Source: Bacteroidota bacterium (GTDB taxonomy: Bacteria; Bacteroidota; Bacteroidia; B-17B0; Aurantibacillaceae). From it: a stretch of 64,000 nucleotides of DNA. The notes under the pieces were generated by a model. It was given only the letters and a program-made list of their open reading frames with translations. It did no database searches and was not told the origin of the DNA. The position numbers and the translations under genes were made by a program. The stretch is from assembly GCA_020403265.1 (NCBI GenBank), contig JADBXZ010000035.1:62001-126000 (forward strand). The letters are read 5' to 3'. This document shows positions 44,004 to 52,268 of this stretch, piece by piece. The stretch's first letter is position 1, and every line of letters starts with the position of its first letter.

Positions 44004-44804
44004 CTATTTGCTATAGTTCATTGCACTTAACATATTACCGTAAATTGTATTTAAGGCAGTTAAGTTAGATGATAAATTACTCATCTCAGTACGATATTTC
44101 TTAGTATCTTCAACTGATTCGTGTAAGTTTTGCATTAATTCAGCCAATCCACCATAGAATTTAGTTGTAGCATCTAAATGTTGTTTACTACCTTGTAATT
44201 GCAATTCGTAGGTTGCATTTAAGGCAGATAGGTTTTTAGAAACAGAGTTTAATGATTCTCCAATTGAATAACCTGCATCATTACTCTCTGCTAAACTTTG
44301 AATTGAATTAGCTGCTGATTTGTATGTATCAGCCAAAGTAGAAACTGAAGATGAGGCCTTCTTTACGTTATCAACATATTCATTTGTAACTGTAGTTGCC
44401 TGACTAATATCAGCAATTCTGCTTGCATTATCGCTTAAAGAACGCATACCTGCACCTAAACTTTCAATTAACTCAGGTCCAATTTTAGCTTCTTCTAACA
44501 TGGCATCCAATTGATTTGATATAGGTAAATTATTACTATGTTTCTTATCTCCTTCTAACTCATCATGCCCCATACCTGCTAACTCAGGATAAGCAAGTGT
44601 CCAGTCAACCTCCTCATGCGGAATATCTGAAGCGAATAAACAGAATAAAATAGCCTCGGTGCTCAGACCAACGATTAACATTTCGTTACAACCTGGCCAG
44701 TGCATGATTTTAAATAATGCTCCCAAGATTACGATTGCTGCACCAATACAAGATGCTAAATGTAAGAATTTTTTGAACCCTTTTACTTTTCCTAATTTAC
44801 TCAT
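44004..44804 (-). CDS. gldL: Gliding motility/T9SS motor protein GldL (PorL)
   Basis: 266 residues with two N-terminal membrane helices: FLHLASCIGAAIVILGALF (residues about 12-30) and MLIVGLSTEAILFCLFAS (about 42-60), joined by the conserved KIMHWPGCNE loop. The conserved Glu in helix 2 (TEAI) is the likely proton-path residue. The cytoplasmic C-terminal part is a helical coiled coil (SVSTLADTYKSAANSIQSLA). It partners GldM in the rotary motor. Its leader is a striking AAAC-type simple repeat. Confidence 0.95.
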   Translation of the reverse strand: MSKLGKVKGFKKFLHLASCIGAAIVILGALFKIMHWPGCNEMLIVGLSTEAILFCLFASDIPHEEVDWTLAYPELAGMGHDELEGDKKHSNNLPISNQLDAMLEEAKIGPELIESLGAGMRSLSDNASRIADISQATTVTNEYVDNVKKASSSVSTLADTYKSAANSIQSLAESNDAGYSIGESLNSVSKNLSALNATYELQLQGSKQHLDATTKFYGGLAELMQNLHESVEDTKKYRTEMSNLSSNLTALNTIYGNMLSAMNYSK

Positions 44805-44807
44805 AGC

Positions 44808-44873
44808 TGTTTGTGTTTGTTTGTTTGTTAGTTGTTGTTTGTTATTTGTTATTTGTTTGTTGTTTGTTTGTTT
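44808..44873 (-). repeat. AAAC-type simple repeat in the gldK-gldL gap
   Basis: About 66 bp of near-regular TTTG/TTG units on the plus strand, so the gldL mRNA leader reads (AAAC/AAC)n up to four bases before the ATG. It contains no Shine-Dalgarno sequence and should be unstructured. Copy number could vary between strains by replication slippage. Confidence 0.8.
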
Positions 44874-46416
44874 AAATATTGTCGTTTTTGTCGCGACCTA
44901 AGAATGTCATTACATTTCTAAAGCCTACATAACATTTTGCTGTATCTTGGTACTCGTATGTACGAGCGCTTGTTTGAAGGTAATAACCCACGTCTTTCCA
45001 GCTTCCACCTCTAATTACTTTACGTTTTAATACATTGGCATCCTTTTCTTGAGCCTCATAAACATAATCAGGGTTTAAATCGTGTTGAAAATCATAAGCT
45101 GATTCATCAAAAGCATTACTAGTCCACTCGCTTACGTTACCGGCCATACAATATAAACCGTAATCATTAGGGTTGTATGAGTAAACATAAACTGAGTGGA
45201 AACCACCGTCATCAATGTATGAACCGCGCATTGGTTTAAAGTTTCCTAAGAAACATCCACGAGAGTTACGGATATAAGGACCACCCCAAGGATATGGTGA
45301 TTTTTGAAGACCGCCTCTTGCAGCATATTCCCACTCACTTTCAGTTGGTAAACGAAAATCGTTAACAATGGTTTGACCTGTACCAATTAAGAAATTGTTT
45401 AATAAAAATGATCTCCAATGAGAGAAAGCTCTGGCTTGTTTCCAAGTAACACCAACTACCGGATAATCATCATAAGCAGGGTGCCAGAAATACATATTAG
45501 TTAAGGGCTCATTAAATGAGTAAGTATAATCATGTACCCAAGCTAAGGTATCGGGATATACGTTAATTACATCTTTAATAATAAAAGCTGAACGGTCTAC
45601 CCCTCTTCTTTCACGCGGTACATAGTTACCTTGACCAACTGAAACTTGATCTTGCACATTATAAGTACCTAAAACTTTAGCATCTTTTGCAGGATCACCT
45701 ACTAAACTGGTTGGTGAACCTAAAGCCCCGTTTTGACCATCATTTAAGGTAACACCATTCATGTATTCGCCTTTTTTATAGTCATGAGCCGCATCTTGAA
45801 TATCAGCTGATTTTTGAGGACGGAAACGATTTGATTTAGAAGCAGCTAATTTGATGTCTATTCTATAGTATTCATAATTTAACTTACGGGCATCAATTTC
45901 TTTTCTGTTGTAAAAACGTTCTCCTTCAGGTAGGTATAATGGCTGTAAATCCGCACGGTAATCATCATCATCACTATCCCATTTTATTCTGGTTTCCCAA
46001 TTAATATATGGATCCTGTAAATTGTTATCGCCTTTGTAAATTGGCCACATCTGTAAAAATTCATCCTGAGAGATTTGGTAATCTTCAGCCACAGAACTGG
46101 AACCACCGGCTAGTAATTTTCTGGCAATTGAATCTCTAACCCAGTAAACAAACTGACGGTACTCGTTATTTGAAATTTCCGAATCATCAATGTAAAAGGC
46201 TTGCACCGAAACCAATTTAGATTTGGTGGTGTGCGCCATTGGAGCTTCCTCGTCATCCGGTCCCATGTGGTATGAACCCATAGGAATAAATAAGGTTCCG
46301 AAAGGATCAGGTTGATACCATTTTTCGCGACCACCAACACCAGTCAACTCGCCAACACGTTTGTTACAACCAGTAACAACGGCCACAAATGAAGCTAATA
46401 CCAGGAGTTTTTTCAT
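44872..46416 (-). CDS. gldK: Gliding motility/T9SS lipoprotein GldK (PorK)
   Basis: 514 residues. A lipoprotein signal MKKLLVLASFVAVVTGC places the lipidated cysteine at residue 17. The body is a formylglycine-generating-enzyme-like (SUMF1) fold, with MGPDDEEAPMAHTTKSKLVS near the start, RLPTESEWEYAARGG, and RKVIRGGSWKDVGYY near the end; the catalytic cysteines of true FGE enzymes are not required in GldK. It anchors the GldK/N ring to the outer membrane. First gene of the gld operon with a consensus promoter. Confidence 0.94.
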   Translation of the reverse strand: MKKLLVLASFVAVVTGCNKRVGELTGVGGREKWYQPDPFGTLFIPMGSYHMGPDDEEAPMAHTTKSKLVSVQAFYIDDSEISNNEYRQFVYWVRDSIARKLLAGGSSSVAEDYQISQDEFLQMWPIYKGDNNLQDPYINWETRIKWDSDDDDYRADLQPLYLPEGERFYNRKEIDARKLNYEYYRIDIKLAASKSNRFRPQKSADIQDAAHDYKKGEYMNGVTLNDGQNGALGSPTSLVGDPAKDAKVLGTYNVQDQVSVGQGNYVPRERRGVDRSAFIIKDVINVYPDTLAWVHDYTYSFNEPLTNMYFWHPAYDDYPVVGVTWKQARAFSHWRSFLLNNFLIGTGQTIVNDFRLPTESEWEYAARGGLQKSPYPWGGPYIRNSRGCFLGNFKPMRGSYIDDGGFHSVYVYSYNPNDYGLYCMAGNVSEWTSNAFDESAYDFQHDLNPDYVYEAQEKDANVLKRKVIRGGSWKDVGYYLQTSARTYEYQDTAKCYVGFRNVMTFLGRDKNDNI

Positions 46417-46458
46417 ATTCTTTCTTTTAGTTTATAACCACTAACATTTAAAAGGTTA

Positions 46459-46489
46459 CAAATATAAATTTTTATAAGTTATTAACAAA
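46459..46489 (-). promoter_or_regulatory. Promoter of the gldKLMN operon
   Basis: Minus strand TTTG (46486-46489), 19-bp spacer, TATATTTG (46459-46466): an exact match to the Bacteroidota consensus. The -7 box ends 42 bp before the gldK ATG. Confidence 0.75.
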
Positions 46490-46543
46490 TTTAATGTTAG
46501 TATTAAATGGCTTAAACGTAAATTATTTTAAAAGGTTGCAATA

Positions 46544-47512
46544 TTAGTTTAAGAAACGTGGATCACTATAAGAAGTTACTTTCTTTTCTTTCAAGAAAAT
46601 GCACGCTCCTAGAATAATTTCGTGGGTACCACCACTGTATCCTTTGATCTTAGAAAGTGATAAATCATAAGAGTACCCGATTCTATAGCTAAGTGTTTGT
46701 TTTGCATTCATATTTTGAAAACCAATTAATGCAGCAGCATAACCACCTGTTCTGAATGCTCCACCAACTGAAACCATTTTATTCCAACGGTACATTAAAT
46801 TAGCATCCAAATTAGTTGCAGCCAAATCAGATCTAACCTTTACAGCAGGTATTAATTCATTTCTTGGGTTTATGGCGAAGTGATAACCTGTCATTAAGTA
46901 ATAGTGGCGAGTCATGTCAAAACCAATATTACCAGAGGTTAAAGCCTGAGCAGGTAAGTGTGTTGAAGATAAACCTACGAAAAATTTATCAGGAATATTA
47001 TAAAATACACCAAAACCAACATCATAAGTTAACTTTCTGAAATCAGGGTTTTGAAGGCCTGCATTGTTATATGCGCCAGGAATTTTGCTGTCTACTTTAC
47101 CATCTTCAGGCGTAATCCATGTATTTGTAATATTTTTTTGCAAGATACCTGCATCTATACCAATACCTAAATTACCTTCACCAATTGGAATTAGATAAGA
47201 TCCGGCAGCTCTTAGAAATAAAGTATTCATAGCGCCAACTTTGTCACTAATCACACTTAAACCCACTCCTACCGGAGCTCCAGGGATTCTGCCATCCAAT
47301 CCTAAAGCAATGGTGTTTGGCGCACCATCAAAACTGGCCCATTGCTGACGGTATTGAGCCACACCACAAATGGCGTTACTTGTTCCGGCATAACCAGGGT
47401 TGAAAATCACGCGATTGTGCATCCACTGTGTAAATTGAGGATCTTGTTGGGCTGTTGCAACCCCTGTAAAACCTGCTACTGCAATAGCAACTCTAGTAAT
47501 GATTTTTTTCAT
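46544..47512 (-). CDS. PorP/SprF family type IX secretion outer-membrane protein
   Basis: 322 residues. A signal peptide (about 1-21) is followed by the PorP/SprF opening QDPQFTQWMHNRVIFNPGYAG, then a beta-barrel with YRQQWASFDGAPNTIALGLD and RIGYSYDLSLSKIKGYSGGTHEI near the end. Members associate with the GldK/N ring and help localise secreted surface proteins. It lies directly upstream of gldK on the same strand but has its own likely promoter; gldK also has one. Confidence 0.93.
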   Translation of the reverse strand: MKKIITRVAIAVAGFTGVATAQQDPQFTQWMHNRVIFNPGYAGTSNAICGVAQYRQQWASFDGAPNTIALGLDGRIPGAPVGVGLSVISDKVGAMNTLFLRAAGSYLIPIGEGNLGIGIDAGILQKNITNTWITPEDGKVDSKIPGAYNNAGLQNPDFRKLTYDVGFGVFYNIPDKFFVGLSSTHLPAQALTSGNIGFDMTRHYYLMTGYHFAINPRNELIPAVKVRSDLAATNLDANLMYRWNKMVSVGGAFRTGGYAAALIGFQNMNAKQTLSYRIGYSYDLSLSKIKGYSGGTHEIILGACIFLKEKKVTSYSDPRFLN

Positions 47513-47554
47513 ATATTTTTTATAAATGGTACAAAAAGCACCTTTTTTAAGTCG

Positions 47555-47585
47555 CTAAGATACTTAAACAAATTAAATAAACAAA
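47555..47585 (-). promoter_or_regulatory. Likely promoter of the PorP/SprF gene
   Basis: Minus strand TTTG (47582-47585), 19-bp spacer, TATCTTAG (47555-47562), one mismatch from TAnnTTTG. It faces the rpmE2 promoter on the other strand. Confidence 0.5.
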
Positions 47586-47660
47586 TTTTAACAAGCATTT
47601 TTTTAGTAAGATTGGATTAAGGTAGAAAAAATACCGTTTAAAAACTATTTTTAAATTCAC

Positions 47661-47691
47661 TTGACATAATTATAATTTATTTATATATTTG
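47661..47691 (+). promoter_or_regulatory. Promoter of rpmE2
   Basis: TTG (47661-47663), 20-bp spacer, TATATTTG (47684-47691). The leader to the ATG is about 30 nt and AT-rich with no Shine-Dalgarno. Confidence 0.7.
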
Positions 47692-47725
47692 CAGCCCTAA
47701 TTTTAGAATTTAAATAAAACGAAAT

Positions 47726-47977
47726 ATGAAAAAGGAGTTACACCCAGAAAATTACAGATTGTGCGTATTTAAGGATATGAGTAATGGTTATACATTTTTA
47801 ACTCGCTCTTGCGCTGAAACAAAAGATACTATCAAACATGAAGACGGTAATGAATATCCATTAGTTAAATTGGATATCTCCATGACCAGTCATCCATTCT
47901 ACACCGGTAAACAAGTATTAGTTGATACCGCAGGTCGTGTTGATAAGTTCCGCAGTCGTTACGCTAAAAAAGCTTAG
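47726..47977 (+). CDS. rpmE2: 50S ribosomal protein L31, type B
   Basis: 83 residues, the type B (zinc-free) form: it starts [20 protein letters not shown] and lacks the CxxC pairs of the zinc-binding form. [26 protein letters not shown] follows the L31 signature (HPF.TG......GRV..F). It is part of the large-subunit central protuberance. Single-gene unit with its own promoter and terminator, as is common in Bacteroidota. Confidence 0.97.
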   Translation: MKKELHPENYRLCVFKDMSNGYTFLTRSCAETKDTIKHEDGNEYPLVKLDISMTSHPFYTGKQVLVDTAGRVDKFRSRYAKKA

Positions 47978-47995
47978 GTTATACTTTAAAATTAT

Positions 47996-48026
47996 AAAAC
48001 CCTGTTAATTATTTAACAGGGTTTTT
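47996..48026 (+). terminator. Rho-independent terminator of rpmE2 (also usable for kmo)
   Basis: Stem AAAACCCTGTTAA/TTAACAGGGTTTT (47996-48008 with 48013-48025), 4-nt loop, then T residues. The A-rich left arm would give a T tract on the minus strand too, just after the kmo stop. Confidence 0.85.
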
Positions 48027-48031
48027 TGTTT

Positions 48032-49375
48032 TTATAAATGCTTTAATATTTCTTTCTCAACCTCTTCAGACTCCCAAATTTGTTCAATATTTGGGATATT
48101 CATAACCTTATCCATGATGGCTTGTTGCTTATTACCATTCCTTAAAGCTTCACTATATCTGATATGTGGACTATACGTTACCATTGAATATAATGGGATC
48201 CATTTTTCAGGATGTTTTTGAGAAAATTTTGTTTCAATTTTCTTTTGTAATAAAAACTTAGGGTCGGCTGTTTTATCGCGCATCTCAATAAAATTGGCAA
48301 TAGCAAGATCTGCAATCGCGTCTCCATCAGGTTTGCGGAGGTTTTGATAATCTTTTAAAATCAACTCCCAATTGTCGTTGTGTCTATCAATTAAATTATT
48401 CAAAACAACACAATCTTCGAAACCACAGTTCATACCTTGTCCGTAAAAAGGAACAATTGCGTGCGCAGCGTCGCCAATAAGTGCAATACTATCATCAAAT
48501 GTCCATGGAAAACATTTTACTGTAACTAAACTTGAAGTTGGATTGTTGAAAAAATCTTCCAACAAAGTTGGCATTAATGGCACTGCATCTGCGAACTCAG
48601 ACTTGAAAAAATTGAGAACCTCATCCTGTGTTTTTAAAGTATCAAAAGATTTTTCACCTTCGAAAGGCATAAATAAGGTACACGTAAAATTTCCATCAGG
48701 ATTTGGAAGCGCAATCATCATAAAACTGCCACGTGGCCATATATGCAAAGCATTTTTCTCCAATAAAAATTCACCATTTGGACCGGGTGGAATAATCAAC
48801 TCCTTGTACCCACAATCAATATAATGCTGTTTATATTCAAATCGGTCGCTGGTTAATTGCATGTTTAACCTACTTGCACTGAATGCTCCATCAGCGCCAA
48901 GTAAGATGTCATACTTATTGTTACTTAATTGATTTGATGTTGTGTGTTCAAAAACAGCTTCTTTCTTTTGACGATTAACTGAATTACATTTAGAATCAAA
49001 GTGGATTTTCACATTCTCATGTTGTTCAGCCAAATCCATTAATTTCATGTTTATATCAGCTCTGCTTACACTGTAAATTGCCTGATCTTCTTTGCCATAT
49101 GGTTGAAAGGTATTTGAACCGTCTTTATTATGAATAGCTCTTCCATACATAGGAATCGCGATTTTTTTTATTTCATCAGCAATTCCAACACCTTGTAAGC
49201 CTTTCCAACCTCTATCACTTAATGCAAGGTTAATGCTCTTTCCGGCACTCATGCTTACTTTTCGCATATCACTTCTGCGTTCATAAATTGAAACCTTGTA
49301 TCCCCTCTTAGCTAAATAAATAGAGGCCAGTGAACCAACTAAGCCTGCTCCAACAATTGTAATTTGTTTGCTCAT
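48032..49375 (-). CDS. kmo: Kynurenine 3-monooxygenase
   Basis: 447 residues from the ATG at 49375 (MSKQITIVGAGLVGS); a longer TTG start would overlap phoH. FAD-binding motifs: GAGLVGS near residue 9, DGAFSASR (the DG motif), and FDDSIALIGDAAHAIVPFYGQGMNCGFED (the GD motif). It hydroxylates L-kynurenine to 3-hydroxykynurenine in tryptophan degradation and de novo NAD synthesis by the kynurenine route. No other kynurenine-pathway gene is present in the window. The gene starts 4 bp after phoH and may be in one transcript with it. Confidence 0.94.
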   Translation of the reverse strand: MSKQITIVGAGLVGSLASIYLAKRGYKVSIYERRSDMRKVSMSAGKSINLALSDRGWKGLQGVGIADEIKKIAIPMYGRAIHNKDGSNTFQPYGKEDQAIYSVSRADINMKLMDLAEQHENVKIHFDSKCNSVNRQKKEAVFEHTTSNQLSNNKYDILLGADGAFSASRLNMQLTSDRFEYKQHYIDCGYKELIIPPGPNGEFLLEKNALHIWPRGSFMMIALPNPDGNFTCTLFMPFEGEKSFDTLKTQDEVLNFFKSEFADAVPLMPTLLEDFFNNPTSSLVTVKCFPWTFDDSIALIGDAAHAIVPFYGQGMNCGFEDCVVLNNLIDRHNDNWELILKDYQNLRKPDGDAIADLAIANFIEMRDKTADPKFLLQKKIETKFSQKHPEKWIPLYSMVTYSPHIRYSEALRNGNKQQAIMDKVMNIPNIEQIWESEEVEKEILKHL

Positions 49376-49379
49376 AATT

Positions 49380-50333
49380 TTAATTTTTTGCTTGTTCGTA
49401 TCGTTCAATAATTAATTTAACCAACTTGTGACGAATAACATCCGTATTATTTAATTCAATGATATCAATGCCTTCGGTATTTTTTAAATATTTTAAAGCC
49501 TGCAATAAACCACTAGGTTGCTTATTTGGTAAATCAATCTGACTTGTATCTCCTGTAACAATAAATTTGGCATTAGCACCCATTCGAGTCAAGAACATTT
49601 TCATTTGACTTTCTGTCGTATTCTGAGCCTCGTCGAGAATGACAAATGCATTATCCAATGTTCTTCCGCGCATGAATGCTAAGGGTGCGATTTGAATTAC
49701 CCTATTCTCAATATACTGATTAAGTTTATCTGCAGGTACCATGTCGTTTAGTGCATCGTAAAGCGGTTGCATATAGGGGTCCAGCTTTTCCTTTAAATCA
49801 CCCGGCAAAAAACCTAAATTTTCACCTGCTTCTACTGCTGGTCTGGTTAAAATAATTCGTTTAACTTCTTTATTTTTTAAAGCCCTTACTGCTAAAGCAA
49901 CAGCGGTATAAGTCTTTCCGGTTCCTGCCGGACCAACTGCAAATTGCATATCATTTTTAAAAATGCTGCTAACCATACGACGTTGGTTATCAGTTTTTGC
50001 TTTAATAACTAAACCGTTGTTACCAAACAAAATCACATCGCTGCCGGATTGATCGGTTTGTTTTTCTAATAAGTTATCGCCTGTTTGCCCAAGTAATCTT
50101 TCAATCACAGTGTCTGTTAATACACCTGTTTTATGATAATAATCAACCAACATATTCAATTTCTTTTCAAACTGCAAAATATCATTTTGTTCACCTATGG
50201 CCTTTAAAGAATAGCCTCTGGCTACCAGTTTTAATTTTGGGAAATGCCGTTTAATGATATTTAATTTCACATCGTTAACACCATAAATTTCAACGGGTTC
50301 TACAGAATCTATTGTAATTAGTTTTTCAGTCAT
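49380..50333 (-). CDS. phoH: PhoH family ATPase
   Basis: 317 residues from the ATG at 50333. A short N-terminal KH-like domain (about 10-100, KLNIIKRHFPKLKLVARGYS) precedes the PhoH NTPase with P-loop AVGPAGTGKTYTAVALA and Walker B VILDEAQNTTESQMKMFLTR, then GDTSQIDLPNKQPSGL. PhoH/YbeZ proteins are RNA-associated ATPases or helicases that work with YbeY in rRNA maturation and stress. No ybeY is adjacent. It is transcribed away from the SAM hydroxide adenosyltransferase gene. Confidence 0.94.
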   Translation of the reverse strand: MTEKLITIDSVEPVEIYGVNDVKLNIIKRHFPKLKLVARGYSLKAIGEQNDILQFEKKLNMLVDYYHKTGVLTDTVIERLLGQTGDNLLEKQTDQSGSDVILFGNNGLVIKAKTDNQRRMVSSIFKNDMQFAVGPAGTGKTYTAVALAVRALKNKEVKRIILTRPAVEAGENLGFLPGDLKEKLDPYMQPLYDALNDMVPADKLNQYIENRVIQIAPLAFMRGRTLDNAFVILDEAQNTTESQMKMFLTRMGANAKFIVTGDTSQIDLPNKQPSGLLQALKYLKNTEGIDIIELNNTDVIRHKLVKLIIERYEQAKN

Positions 50334-50434
50334 TAGAAACAAACGTTTAAGTACTTAGAAATGTTTATAATTTTGTTAATGTAAGCATTTTGTAAGTTTA
50401 GTTAAGGGGTATTTTTTTGTTTATTTTTGAACAA

Positions 50435-51253
50435 ATGAGCCTTATAACATTAACTACAGATTTAGGTTACCGCGATCCTTATTTGGCCATTGTTAAAGCA
50501 AATTTGCTAAGTAAAGCAAGCCATGTAAATGTAATTGATTTAAGTTGCGATGTTAAAAATAGTTCTATAACTGATGTTGCGTATATTATTCGACAAGCGT
50601 TAAAAAGTTTTCAAGCCAACACAATTCATTTAGTGGGGATAAAAAGTGGGCCTAAAAGTCAAACCAATAAAAGTAATGAGGCCGACAACACCCGTTATTT
50701 AATAACCCAAATTAATAAACAGTACATTGTTTCGCCCGATAACGGACTATTTACACTTATCGATAAACAGTTTAACGAAGTTGTTTACCAGATCTATTAC
50801 AATGACAATTCTAAACATCGTTTTTTTTTAAATGATGTGTTTGTAGAAGTTGCTTTGCATTTAGCCGGTAATAAATCTATAAATGAAATAGCAAACCAAA
50901 CCACAGATTATTACAAGATCTACGATTTTGAACCCTTTTTAAGCGGTACCATTTTAAAAGGAAAAAAAATTTATATTGACGATTTTGGAAATATTATAAC
51001 GAATGTAACAAAAGAAATTTTTGATCAGTACATTGGCAATAAACCTTTCACAATTAAATTCCCAGGTGCTAAAATACAACAGGTAAGCACAACCTACGAT
51101 GATGTAGACTTTGGTAAAGCCTTAGTTTTATTTAACTCGTTTGGCTATTTGGAAGTTGCATTTAATGGCGCGAGCGCCTATAAACAATTATTTCCTCGAG
51201 ACATTGGGATTAATTTTGAATTTAATTTAATGATTGAATTAGACACACCCTAA
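50435..51253 (+). CDS. SAM hydroxide adenosyltransferase (DUF62 family)
   Basis: 272 residues from the ATG at 50435 (MSLITLTTDLGY); an in-frame TTG at 50417 would add six residues of no homology. The family opening LTTDLGYRDPYLAIVKANLL with the catalytic Asp region and the substrate-pocket SPDNGLFTLI are present, as is the C-terminal beta-barrel with GALVLFNSFGYLEVAFNGAS-like residues (about 225-245). These enzymes hydrolyse S-adenosylmethionine to adenosine and methionine; fluorinase and chlorinase relatives use halides, but the bacterial majority use hydroxide. The next gene starts 1 bp after the stop. Confidence 0.9.
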   Translation: MSLITLTTDLGYRDPYLAIVKANLLSKASHVNVIDLSCDVKNSSITDVAYIIRQALKSFQANTIHLVGIKSGPKSQTNKSNEADNTRYLITQINKQYIVSPDNGLFTLIDKQFNEVVYQIYYNDNSKHRFFLNDVFVEVALHLAGNKSINEIANQTTDYYKIYDFEPFLSGTILKGKKIYIDDFGNIITNVTKEIFDQYIGNKPFTIKFPGAKIQQVSTTYDDVDFGKALVLFNSFGYLEVAFNGASAYKQLFPRDIGINFEFNLMIELDTP

Positions 51254-51254
51254 C

Positions 51255-51545
51255 ATGATTCATAGAATTGTAAAGCTCACATTTAAGGAAGAACATATTC
51301 CTGCATTTAAAAAATTATTTGAAGACAACTGGCGAGAAATAAAAAATCAAAAAGGATGTTTTGATGTGAAGCTGTTACAGGATAAAAACAACCCCGGTAT
51401 TTTTTTCACTTATAGTTTATGGGATTCAGAAGTAAGCATAGAAAATTATAAAAACAGCGAGTTGTTTAAATTTATTTGGCCTAAAACAAAAAGTTTATTC
51501 GGCGATAAGCCTGAGGCATGGAGTACGGAGGTTTTACAAAATTAA
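51255..51545 (+). CDS. Antibiotic biosynthesis monooxygenase (ABM)-domain protein
   Basis: 96 residues with the ferredoxin-like ABM fold: MIHRIVKLTFKEEHIPAFKK, then NQKGCFDVKLLQDKNNPGIF and YSLWDSEVSIENYKNSELF. Most such single-domain proteins act as quinol oxygenases or heme-degrading enzymes or have no known function. The start ATG comes 1 bp after the upstream stop, so it is likely co-translated with the SAM hydrolase gene, though the link between the two is unclear. Confidence 0.87.
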   Translation: MIHRIVKLTFKEEHIPAFKKLFEDNWREIKNQKGCFDVKLLQDKNNPGIFFTYSLWDSEVSIENYKNSELFKFIWPKTKSLFGDKPEAWSTEVLQN

Positions 51546-51574
51546 CTCACGTAGCTATTAGAGGTTATTACTTT

Positions 51575-51612
51575 AAAAAAATAGGCCTACTCAAAATAAT
51601 TTCTTTCGGCCT
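51575..51612 (-). terminator. Possible terminator of the hsp20 gene
   Basis: Short stem AGGCC/GGCCT (51583-51587 with 51608-51612) with a 20-nt loop; on the minus strand it is followed by seven T residues. Weak stem, so only a candidate. Confidence 0.35.
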
Positions 51613-51638
51613 TAAATTGAAACCAAAGATTGTTAAGC

Positions 51639-52100
51639 TCAGTTAATCGTAATTTGTTTTGCTGATGGAACTTCTTGCTTTTCAATTTTTGGAATGTTTA
51701 TTTTTAATATACCATCTGTATAAGTTGCAGAAATTTTTTCTAAATCAATTTGCTCTTTTGGTAAAGTAAAAGAACGCTTAAAAGAGAAGTAATTAAATTC
51801 TTTTCTTATGAAATTAGATTCCTGATTATCTGTTTTGTTGCTAACTTCAGCCGAAATAATTAACTTATTCTGATCTACTTCTATTTTAAAGTCAGATTTA
51901 ACCATACCGGGAGCAAGAACTTGTAACTCGTAATGATCGTTATTAGACAAGATGTTGACGGAAGGTGTAAAATTTGAATGATTTAATCCTTTATTGGTCC
52001 AATGAAATAGATCTTTCATTAAAAAATCATCAAAAAAAGAATTTAGTTGCTTGTTTCTGTTCATCGCTTGATGATTAAGATTACTAATTGTTGTTTCCAT
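51639..52100 (-). CDS. Small heat-shock protein (Hsp20/alpha-crystallin)
   Basis: 153 residues. The alpha-crystallin domain (about 45-140) has SVNILSNNDHYELQVLAPGM, DFKIEVDQNKLIISAE, FSFKRSFTLPKEQIDLEKIS and DGILKINIPK, in the standard order, with the C-terminal I-x-I/V-like tail QITIN. The N-terminal 40 residues are variable as usual. It is an ATP-independent holdase chaperone. The 168-bp upstream region shows no clear housekeeping promoter, consistent with stress control, but no operator is visible. Confidence 0.95.
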   Translation of the reverse strand: METTISNLNHQAMNRNKQLNSFFDDFLMKDLFHWTNKGLNHSNFTPSVNILSNNDHYELQVLAPGMVKSDFKIEVDQNKLIISAEVSNKTDNQESNFIRKEFNYFSFKRSFTLPKEQIDLEKISATYTDGILKINIPKIEKQEVPSAKQITIN

Positions 52101-52268
52101 AATTTATTTGTTTTAATTGTTTTAATAACAAACCATCAAACGAAATACCATTTCCGTTTTTTAAGATATTTTTAGAAATCCTAAAAGTAATTACTGAAAA
52201 AAAATCAGCAAAATCGATTCTCTTATGACATTTTTTCCTTTTACGGAACAAATAGTCCGAATTAATTG

